From positions 255,347-267,302 of the forward strand of contig CM007331.1 in the NCBI GenBank assembly GCA_000333855.2: 11,956 bases of DNA, read 5' to 3'. A program made the position numbers and the translations under genes. Of the stretch, positions 1 through 6,389 are shown piece after piece (the stretch's first letter is position 1; each line of letters starts with the position of its first letter). The notes below the pieces were generated by a model. That model saw nothing but the letters and a program-made list of their open reading frames with translations. It did no database searches and was not told where the DNA came from. The DNA is from Endotrypanum monterogeii. Taxonomy: Eukaryota; Euglenozoa; Kinetoplastea; Trypanosomatida; Trypanosomatidae.

Positions 1-548
1 CTGCTGCCCTCTGTGTAGCGGTGGCGGGGCTTTGCAGGGCTGCGCCCGTGTGCTACTTGCGTGCGCTTTCATGCCAGTATCGTCACCAAACACACCAGCA
101 ACAACAGATACACTTCCCAGCCACTCGACACACGCCTACGCCCCGACGCGACGGTTGTCGTATGGGGTGGTGTGCGTGGGTGTGCACCCGCCTGCGCGCA
201 TGGTCGTGCGGGTTTTTTTTTTCCAGCCCTTTTGTTCATGCACACTGTCCACTATCCACTGTCCCTTGCTCCTTTTTTTTCACTTTGCGCGACTTCTGCA
301 CTCTCCAAAAGCTTGACATCGAGTCTCCACCATCTCCCGCCTCCAGCTCTTAGCCACCTCCGCCTTCTCTTCTCAGCGCCGCTGCGTGTTCCACTGACCT
401 GATCCGTCTCAGCCGCTCGCATCACCCGTCGGCTCCGTTTTTCTCGCAGCCATCCCCCTCTTTTTGGTGTGTCGCTCTCTCTCTCTCACCACAGCGCACA
501 TCAACCCGCAGTCGCCACGAAGTACCTCGTACCTGCATTTGCAAAACA
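1..548 (+). other. Upstream intergenic region and 5' leader of copy 1
   Basis: No convincing gene. The first 200 bases are GC-rich and mixed in composition, and may belong to the 3' region of a gene outside the window. From 211 on, poly-T and CT-rich tracts dominate, typical of trans-splicing control regions. The last ATG before the gene start is at 238-240 and opens a 54-codon frame that stops at about 402; from 241 to 548 there is no ATG. Short overlapping frames here have no recognisable protein features. Confidence 0.6.
472..494 (+). promoter_or_regulatory. Candidate spliced-leader acceptor for copy 1
   Basis: A CT-dinucleotide tract (about 472-488) is followed closely by CACCACAG, giving an AG at 493-494 and a 54-nt leader without upstream ATG. 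Other usable acceptors are the AG at 225-226 directly after an 11-T run, at 310-311 after an 8-T run, and at 448-449 after TTTTTCTCGC. Only the 225-226 site would place an ATG (238) in the leader. The true site cannot be chosen from sequence alone. Confidence 0.45.
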
Positions 549-2528
549 ATGCAGACAAAAGAGAAGGTTGAGGTGATTCGCCTCGCGACGGGGCTGCAGA
601 GGCCCGTCAACGAGTACAAGCGCTTCGCCCTACTGGTGCTTGGCTCCTTCGGCTGTATCGTCTGCTCCTTCAGCTATGCATGGAACCTCATATCGGGACC
701 TATGCAAAGGCAGTACAGTCTCTCGCAGCGTGATTTGAGTACCATCGTGACTGTGGGACTGGTGGTACAGTATTGTGCATTGCCCTACGCCTTTCTGTAC
801 GACTTCCTTGGCCCGGTGCCAATATCGATCATCGCATCTGTGTACCTGCCAGTCGGTACGGTTCTTCTAGCGCTGTGCTTCATGGGTAACATCGAGGGCA
901 GCATCGTGCGCCTAGCTGTGTTCAATGCCATCATGTCATCCGGATGCATGGTGTTCGACCTTGTGTCGTGCATCACGGTGCTGTCACACTTCCCGTCCAA
1001 CCGCGGCCCCGTGACAGCGTTGCTGAAGACCTTCACGGGCCTCGGCTCCGCTCTCGTCGCTGCACTGTACGCCGGCTTCTTCAATTCAGACCCGGGAAAG
1101 TATTTGTATTTTTTGGCAGCCGTCGGGCTGGTGGTTGGTGTGCTGTGCATCGTGTTCATGCGCCTGCCTGCCTATCACCTGACGGGGTATGAGGAGAAGA
1201 AGCTGCCAGATGAGGACAAGCAGCGTCGCGTGGCGAGGAAGGCGCAGTATCTGCGTCAGGAGGCACCGCTGCGCCGCTTCGTGTGGGGCTTCGTCATCCT
1301 TGTCGTGCTGATCGTCTTTCTGCCGACACAGAGCGCGCTCGTGAGTTACCTGCGCCTTGATATTGGCGCGAAGCTTGCCTTTGCGGTTGTGACGTGCATC
1401 CTGACAGGCCTCTATCTGATCGTTGCGCTTCCCGTTCGGTTCATGAACAGCAGCCGTTTCCCTTGTATTAGTTCAACGGGGGAGAAGGGGGCTTACAGGG
1501 CTACCGAGGGCAGTCGTTCCTCTACCGATAATGCAGAGGGAATGCAGTCGGCATCGCGGACGGAGAGGAACGCACCTGACAGTGGTCATCTTGCGGAGCG
1601 GTCGCAGGTGGGGAACCAAGCGCAGGAGACTGCATGCGATTCGGTGGATGTCAGCAAACAACCTGCTAGCGACACTAATATTACTGGGTTGGCGGTAGCC
1701 GAAGAGTTGGAGGTGGACTTCGTTGCGCCGCAGTACCAGGGCACCTTCCTGCACAATCTGACGACACTGGAAATGTGGGCGCTGTGGTGGACTATGTTCA
1801 CCATCGTTGGTGCGGAGTTTGTTGTCATCTACAACGCCAGATTCCTGCTGACTGCACTGCAGAGTGCCCCTGTGGACGAGTCGTTGTCTACGATGCTGAC
1901 TGTGCTGAACGGTGTGGGCAGTGCTGTGGGCCGTCTGCTCATGGCCTACTTCGAAGTGTGGTCACAGAAGCGCAGACCGGAGGACCGCATCCCCATCACC
2001 GTATCGCTGTTCTTCCCCACTGGTTCTGTCATACTCACAATTGTGCTGTTCCTTGTGTTGCCTGCCGCAGCGCTCCCGCTGCCGTACGTGATTGCTGCCA
2101 TCGGCAACGGCTTCTTGGCCGGTGTCGTGATTCTGGTGACGCGCACTCTTTTTGCGAAGGACCCCGCGAAGCACTACAACTTCTGTTTCACGGCAACAAT
2201 GCTCGCGTCGCTTCTGTTCAATCGATTCCTGTACGGCGAGTGGTACACGGTGCAGGCTGAGAAGCAGGGGCGCGCGGACATGCTGTGCTACGGCAAGGGT
2301 TGCGTGATGATGCCGCTGCTGGTGATGCTGGGGCTTGCGTGCAGCGCGTTCGTCACAGACGTGGTGGTGCACTTGCGCTACCGCTCGTACTGCCAGAAGA
2401 CACTGGCAGAGCGCGCTCGTGTGCGCGAGGAGGCATTGGCTCGTCTACATCCGAGTCTTCAGGAGGGTGGCGGGGTCGCTGATGACTTGGGCTACTTCAA
2501 AGGTGTCGCTGAAAGGAGTCCAGCGTAG
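549..2528 (+). CDS. Nodulin-like major facilitator superfamily transporter, tandem copy 1
   Basis: Predicted 659-residue polytopic membrane protein, probably a small-solute or ion transporter; the substrate cannot be read from the sequence. I count about 14 hydrophobic segments: near 26-49, 62-84, 90-112, 118-145, 155-178, 184-204, 243-265, 273-297, then 409-430, 446-468, 483-505, 510-533, 545-562 and 586-608. A basic loop (205-242) and a hydrophilic linker (about 299-405) would be cytosolic by the positive-inside rule, as would both termini. The family call rests on NRGPVTALLKTFTGLGSA (151-168), which resembles the conserved NRG..LLK.F.GL motif of nodulin-like MFS proteins, and on the late segment with LFAKDPAKHYN (534-544). 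The one characterised Leishmania nodulin-like MFS protein I recall is LIR1, linked to iron export; whether this is its orthologue is unknown. The start is the first ATG after position 240 and matches the start of copy 2. The stop is TAG. The paralogue lies 5,841 bp downstream. Confidence 0.93.
   Translation: MQTKEKVEVIRLATGLQRPVNEYKRFALLVLGSFGCIVCSFSYAWNLISGPMQRQYSLSQRDLSTIVTVGLVVQYCALPYAFLYDFLGPVPISIIASVYLPVGTVLLALCFMGNIEGSIVRLAVFNAIMSSGCMVFDLVSCITVLSHFPSNRGPVTALLKTFTGLGSALVAALYAGFFNSDPGKYLYFLAAVGLVVGVLCIVFMRLPAYHLTGYEEKKLPDEDKQRRVARKAQYLRQEAPLRRFVWGFVILVVLIVFLPTQSALVSYLRLDIGAKLAFAVVTCILTGLYLIVALPVRFMNSSRFPCISSTGEKGAYRATEGSRSSTDNAEGMQSASRTERNAPDSGHLAERSQVGNQAQETACDSVDVSKQPASDTNITGLAVAEELEVDFVAPQYQGTFLHNLTTLEMWALWWTMFTIVGAEFVVIYNARFLLTALQSAPVDESLSTMLTVLNGVGSAVGRLLMAYFEVWSQKRRPEDRIPITVSLFFPTGSVILTIVLFLVLPAAALPLPYVIAAIGNGFLAGVVILVTRTLFAKDPAKHYNFCFTATMLASLLFNRFLYGEWYTVQAEKQGRADMLCYGKGCVMMPLLVMLGLACSAFVTDVVVHLRYRSYCQKTLAERARVREEALARLHPSLQEGGGVADDLGYFKGVAERSPA
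988..1094 (+). repeat. Identical 107-bp block shared with 6829-6935
   Basis: This stretch, covering most of codons 147-182 including the NRGPVTALLK motif and TM5, is identical base for base with 6829-6935 in copy 2, including all third codon positions. It directly follows a region (codons 50-147) where the copies differ heavily. A sharp change from divergent to identical sequence suggests gene conversion. Confidence 0.85.
1365..1455 (+). repeat. Identical 91-bp block shared with 7206-7296
   Basis: This stretch covers codons 273-302 (TM8) and is identical in both gene copies. It ends exactly where the proteins enter their unrelated linkers. Together with the preceding codons 240-271, which differ at only one silent base, it forms a long near-identical tract abutting a strongly divergent one. 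Confidence 0.8.
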
Positions 2529-3480
2529 GCGCCGCGCGATTGAAGGGAGGCAGATTGCGGTCCTCACAACATCCATAGTCCGATCCCCAGCCGGGTATAC
2601 TGCGAGAGCACAAGGTTTATTGGCGACGGTCAATGCGACACTGCTCTGAGGAAAGCTTAGGAGTGGTGGGTATATGCGCCTATATATTGATATACATGAG
2701 TGTGTCTGTTGATCCGAAACCCTTTTCTCCCCCTCGAAGCTCCTCCCCCCTTCTGGCGTCGCCCGTGTGAACCTGCAGCATTGTTTATCCTCCACTGAAA
2801 ATGTTTTTTTTTTGTTTTCGTTGCATCCACACAGTTAAGAAAACGTTGGGCGGTGGAGGGGATGACAGGGGGGAGGTGACGACACGTATCCTTCACAAAA
2901 AAAAACACACGAAAAAGATAAAGCGTCTTTCTCAAGGTTTCTTTTGCTTCCCCCCCCAAAAAAAGAAAAAAATGGAAGTATGTGTGTACCCCCCTTCCCC
3001 CTCCCCCTTTCCACTTTCTCTCCCCCGCCCCCCTACCCATGAGACATCCGAACGGGTAGAGCTGAAGTTGCCTCGTTGAAATATCTCAAAATGCATCCCT
3101 CTTTTTATTTTTTTATTTTGGGCTACAGTCAGCGGAGATCTTTCCTTTTTTTTTCTCTTTTGCCACACGTATGTATTGATACGCTTCTTACTTCTATTTG
3201 CCTCTGTCTCTGCTCATTTCAATTTTTTTTTTCTTGTCAAGTGTGTCTGCCCCTCGGCGGTGAGCGTTGGCGAACTCCGGTGTAGTCGGGAAAAAGGAAA
3301 TGAAAGGGACGAATGCGTATATTCATTGAGTACGCGGGGGGGGTATATGGGAGGTTGGGCGGATTCTGTCGGTGATGGCGGTGTGTGTGTGCAGCCATTC
3401 GTTTCCTCGAGTATAAATTCGTAGCTTTACGGGACTGCACCAGGTGTAACCTTCCCTTCTTGCCCCCTTTCCCCATTTCT
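2529..3480 (+). other. Proximal 3' region of copy 1, non-coding
   Basis: Likely 3' UTR. It starts with about 250 bases of mixed sequence, then turns into poly-T, poly-A and C-rich tracts (for example C-rich 2989-3035, which would be G-rich on the other strand). A less repetitive stretch lies at 3240-3460 and includes an 8-G run at 3336-3343. Open frames are short and interrupted by homopolymers; none looks coding. Confidence 0.6.
3336..3359 (+). other. Possible G-quadruplex, moderate
   Basis: A run of eight G (3336-3343) is followed by GGG at 3349-3351, GG at 3353-3354 region and GGG at 3357-3359. The eight-G run can supply two G-triplets, so a three-layer quadruplex with short loops is possible in DNA or in the gene 1 transcript. 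Confidence 0.35.
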
Positions 3481-4149
3481 TCGATTTCCTTTTTTTTCCC
3501 CCTTGGCTAATATGATGATTAATATCGCCTCCTAAAACGAACAGATGAGGTAACTAATGTGTGTGTCTGGGGGGAAGGGAGTGTGTGTGTGTGTGTGCGA
3601 TATATATCCCATCCGCAATTTTGTGTACATTCATGTGTATAAATGTACTCGTGCATGTGTGTGTGTGTGTGTGTGTTTATTGTGCCAGTGATATCATCAC
3701 CTTGAATTGCACCTCTGAAGAAAAAAAATGTAAGTTTTTTTTTTTGAATGTGTGTGTCCATGCCGAACTTGTTACCCCTCCCCCTCGCTCCTGGTGTTCT
3801 TTTTTTTTCCCTGCACTAATTGCGTTATTGGACATAGTTAGACGCGTCTCTGACCCCTGTTTCCCCTCTTTTCCCTCCCTCCCCCATCACATGTCATTCC
3901 TTTCGCTTTCTTTTTTTAATTGTTTTGTGCCTTCATTTCTGGTTTTTATTTGTTGTATCTCTGTCTAACCGCGTGGCGTTTCATTTCATTCTTTCACGGG
4001 TTCCCCCCCTCTTTCCCCCTCTCTCTCTCTCTATATATATATATGTTTTTTTTTATCGTTTACAGACATCCAACGGCTTTTTGTGCTACTGGGGAATCGG
4101 TACACTGCATTCTTTTACGGCTCTGACGTCCTTATTAAAAAAAAAAAAA
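3481..4149 (+). other. Non-coding stretch with GT tracts and pyrimidine tracts
   Basis: Holds (GT) tracts at 3581-3597 and 3656-3676, several 8- to 10-base T runs, and a CT tract passing into (TA)n at about 4019-4044. It ends in a 13-A run (4137-4149). No gene seen; the open frames here encode cysteine/valine- or phenylalanine/serine-rich low-complexity peptides produced by these repeats. Confidence 0.6.
3581..3676 (+). repeat. Two (GT)n microsatellites
   Basis: (GT)n runs at 3581-3597 (17 nt) and 3656-3676 (21 nt), separated by AT-rich sequence. They are near-pure dinucleotide repeats on the sense strand. Confidence 0.9.
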
Positions 4150-4153
4150 CGTT
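4134..4153 (+). repeat. ATT-A13-CGTT motif, copy 1 of 2
   Basis: ATT followed by thirteen A and CGTT. The identical 20-nt string recurs at 5214-5233, exactly 1,080 bp downstream, and both are followed by a GTTGT-like sequence and then pyrimidine-rich DNA. Flanks otherwise look unrelated. Confidence 0.8.
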
Positions 4154-4930
4154 CGTTGTGTGTGACACTCGCTGTGTTATCTTCTCCTCTCCCCTCTTTT
4201 TTTATGTGCATGTTTGTATGGGTGATGGAGTCTCGTGCCATTCGATCTTTTCTGTGCACCTCCCTCCCCTCCCCTCCCCTATCCTTCGCCTTCCCTCCCC
4301 CTCAAATCCAGTGCAAATATCCTGTAGAGAACGCATGTTCATGGTGTGATAAGGTCCTTTTGCCTTCTGAGTAGGTGGAAAGGGTCGGAGGCGAGACAAG
4401 TTTTTTTTCCCGGTTTTTACTCATTATTATGTAGGGTTTTTTTTTTAGTTCCTCGATGGGAATATGTGCGCTACAAACACGTGGTATCGAGCGGATGGAT
4501 GCCTCAAACAATGTTGCAAATCTATTCAGTTCTAATATAATTTATATTTCTGATGTATGCTTAAAAAGATACATATTTTTCCGCTATCTTTGCCTCGAAA
4601 TATCTCAGAAAGCCTCCGGCGAATCTCTCGTTCCGTGCTCCTCTCCCGAATCTCCGCCTTTCCGTTCCTTGCTGTTTCTCTTCTTTCCTCCTTTTTTTTT
4701 TTCCGAGTTCACCTTCGTAGGAGGAGAGATACTGTGTGTGTGTGTGTGTGTGTGTACATAAACGGACGCACACACACACGGACATATACACACACACACA
4801 CACACGAGCGTTAATCGGTGAGGCCAGGGGAAGAGTCCAAGTCAATTCGCGCATTTTATTTTAATCAATTTTTTTTGTCTCTCCCCCTATCTTTCTATAT
4901 AACTGTATAACTAAAAAAAAAATATAGAAC
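4150..4930 (+). other. Non-coding stretch with poly-T/AG sites and GT-CA hairpin
   Basis: Mainly pyrimidine-rich sequence with TCCCC repeats near 4261-4280. A 10-T run followed at once by AG (4447-4448) looks like a splice acceptor and precedes an ATG at 4456, but the 101-residue frame that follows ends in microsatellite-encoded sequence and shows no recognisable domain. The dinucleotide repeats at 4733-4805 are listed separately. Confidence 0.55.
4733..4805 (+). repeat. (TG)n and (CA)n tracts facing each other
   Basis: A (TG)n tract at 4733-4755 (23 nt) is followed, after 13 nt, by (CA)n at 4769-4779 and then 4788-4805. TG and CA tracts on the same strand are mutually complementary, so the transcript could fold into a long hairpin with several registers. 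Confidence 0.85.
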
Positions 4931-5229
4931 TAAGTTCCATAGCTCCCGGAGCTTTCGCGGGATACCAACCTGCGGCATCTGCAAGACAGCTCTCGCGTGG
5001 GGGGTTTCGCTGCGGGGGCTAAACCCTCTCTCGGTTAGTGCAGGATAGGGGATAAGCTTTTATTTTTTTTGTTTCGCTTTTTTGCTCATCTGACGATCAG
5101 ACGTGACGGCTGCGTCTCTTCTTTACACCCCGTCAACGTCCGTGCAAACTTCCCCTCGACTCTCGCCCTCATCGCCTGTGCTCCTGCGCAGCATCGGGGT
5201 GGAGACGGTGACCATTAAAAAAAAAAAAA
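4931..5229 (+). other. Mixed-composition island ending in 13 A
   Basis: About 300 bases with more balanced composition than the surroundings, for example 4940-5050 and 5100-5215, broken by a T-rich tract near 5060-5080 and ending in a 13-A run (5217-5229). There is no convincing open frame. An island followed by poly-A could be the decayed tail of a retroposon such as a SIDER element, but I cannot recognise a diagnostic SIDER motif. Confidence 0.35.
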
Positions 5230-5233
5230 CGTT
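5214..5233 (+). repeat. ATT-A13-CGTT motif, copy 2 of 2
   Basis: Second copy of the 20-nt motif at 4134-4153. It closes the mixed-composition island at 4931-5213 and is followed by TTGTTG and C-rich sequence. Confidence 0.8.
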
Positions 5234-5417
5234 TTGTTGTTTCAATGATGCCCCACCATTCCCCCCTTCCCCTCTCTCCTGGTTGTATTCCTTTCTCTTC
5301 TATCGCTTCTGCGTGCACATATTATACATGTGCTGTTTACCCGCTTTTGTTTTGTATTATTTATTAATATATACATATAGCGTCCTGGTCTCGCTTGCCT
5401 TAATTTACTGGAGATGA

Positions 5418-5442
5418 GGGTGGGGAGAGGGGGAAGGGGGGG
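5418..5442 (+). other. Strong G-quadruplex candidate on the sense strand
   Basis: Four G runs of 3, 4, 5 and 7 bases (5418-5420, 5422-5425, 5429-5433, 5436-5442) are separated by loops of 1, 3 and 2 bases. This fits the classical quadruplex pattern with very short loops, and would be present in RNA transcribed through the 3' region of copy 1. Confidence 0.7.
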
Positions 5443-5461
5443 AGAGAGAGAGAGAGAGAGG
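5441..5461 (+). repeat. (GA)n microsatellite
   Basis: About ten GA units directly continuing the G-run cluster. It forms a purine-only stretch of some 45 bases together with 5422-5442. Confidence 0.85.
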
Positions 5462-5549
5462 GATGGTAAGGAGGAGGAGAGGTTGTGCGTTTGTGATCCA
5501 TGTACCCCCTCCCCCCCCCTCAAAAAAAAAGGTAAAACAAACAAACAAA

Positions 5550-5569
5550 AATATATATATATATATATA
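5550..5569 (+). repeat. (AT)n microsatellite
   Basis: Pure AT alternation of about 20 nt following AAAC repeats. Confidence 0.9.
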
Positions 5570-6035
5570 ACAAACAGAGTCGGGTGGGCCCACACCTGTA
5601 GTGAGGAAAGGATACCGAGGTCAGGATACACTTGAGGCATCACGGAGTCGTTTTTTTAATTTTCAGTTTTGCCTGTGGCTGGTCGGGTCTTCCGGTTTCT
5701 GTACTCGGCTGCTCTTCCCGCGCCACTCCCTCCTCCTCTCCTCCCCTCGCAGCGTGTTTGTCCTGCTCATGAGACTCAGAAATGTCGCAGCCGTTCCCAA
5801 CCTTGGCCGGTACATTTTTTTTTTTTTTGCTGCTGCCGTTGCAGGCGCGCCTCTGCCTTCGCTTTTCCCTCGACACGACTTTGCTACTTGTACTTCATTC
5901 CTACAATTTTCTTTTTTGAATATGTATTATTACTTGAACACTCAAAAAATCACCTGCGCGCGCCCTTCCATGTGCCATTGTGATTTGGGGTGTTGTCCAA
6001 CCCTTCCAAACATATTTATATATTTATATATTGTG

Positions 6036-6139
6036 CACACACACACACACACACACACGCATGCAGTCGTAAAGTGTTTCTCCCCAAAACGTGGCCCTTC
6101 TCGAGACATACACATACACACGCACACACATACACACGC
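6036..6139 (+). repeat. (CA)n microsatellites
   Basis: A pure (CA)n tract at 6036-6058 (23 nt) and an imperfect CA-rich tract at 6107-6139. Both are complementary to the upstream (GT)n tracts at 3581-3676 and 4733-4755. Confidence 0.85.
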
Positions 6140-6199
6140 AAAACGGTTTCTTTTTCGCGCTTGATTTACATGGGTCTTGCTGATAACCATCCCCCACTC

Positions 6200-6218
6200 T
6201 CCTTTTTTTAAAAAAGGA
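6200..6218 (+). repeat. Near-palindrome TCC-T7-A6-GGA
   Basis: Inverted repeat with perfectly matching TCC/GGA ends and T and A runs differing by one base. It lies about 100 bases before the pyrimidine tract of the copy 2 acceptor. A role in transcript processing is only a guess. Confidence 0.6.
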
Positions 6219-6315
6219 AATATTTTTTCTCAAATTTGCTCGACTCCTCTCTTCATTCTGTACACTCGCTGTTTCACGTTTCTTTGTCGTTCAACTCGAT
6301 ATTCCTCATCTATAT

Positions 6316-6367
6316 TCTTTTCGTTTTTTTTTTCCTTCCCGTGCTTCCACCGCTGAAATACACACAG
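6316..6367 (+). promoter_or_regulatory. Spliced-leader acceptor region for copy 2
   Basis: A strong pyrimidine tract (6316-6340, T-rich with a 9-T run then CCTTCCC) is followed by a 26-nt stretch with no AG, ending in CACACAG with the AG at 6366-6367. This would give a 22-nt leader before the ATG at 6390. Polypyrimidine tract plus first downstream AG is the established acceptor pattern in trypanosomatids. It would also set the polyadenylation site of the upstream transcript, usually a few hundred bases before the tract. Confidence 0.65.
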
Positions 6368-6389
6368 CAACACATTTCCGTCCTCAACA

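Larger units (their letters stand above)
5230..5660 (+). other. Non-coding stretch with G-rich, GA and TA repeats
   Basis: C- and T-rich sequence gives way to a G-run cluster (5418-5442), a GA repeat (5441-5461), a C/A homopolymer pair (about 5503-5530), AAAC repeats (5534-5549) and an (AT)n tract (about 5550-5569). No gene seen. Confidence 0.6.
5661..6315 (+). other. Distal intergenic region before copy 2
   Basis: Likely contains the polyadenylation zone of copy 1, since in trypanosomatids that is placed upstream of the next acceptor. It holds a 14-T run (5816-5829), CA tracts at 6036-6058 and 6107-6139, and a near-palindromic T7/A6 element at 6200-6218. No plausible gene; frames through the CA tracts encode threonine/histidine repeats only. 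Confidence 0.55.

Noticed and set aside
785..2372. Several reverse-strand and other-frame open frames inside copy 1, with matching ones inside copy 2
   Set aside because: They are shadows of the GC-rich transporter coding sequence; they recur in copy 2 only because the genes are paralogous.
3512..3518. ATGATGA, a match to the C box of C/D snoRNAs
   Set aside because: No D box (CTGA) occurs within the usual distance of 60-100 bases and no terminal stem is seen.
4456..4761. 101-residue frame just after a good T-tract/AG site at 4447-4448
   Set aside because: It ends in cysteine/valine repeats from the (TG)n tract and has no recognisable domain. The acceptor-like site itself is kept as a lead for transcript mapping.
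4941..5060. Short inverted repeats such as AGCTCC-C-GGAGCT and GGGTTT...AAACCC, considered as a structured RNA
   Set aside because: The stems are short and separate and do not combine into a known RNA fold; chance is sufficient.
5601..6164. 187-residue forward open frame before copy 2
   Set aside because: It runs through a 14-T run and two CA repeats, giving phenylalanine and threonine/histidine repeats; typical of chance frames in microsatellite DNA.
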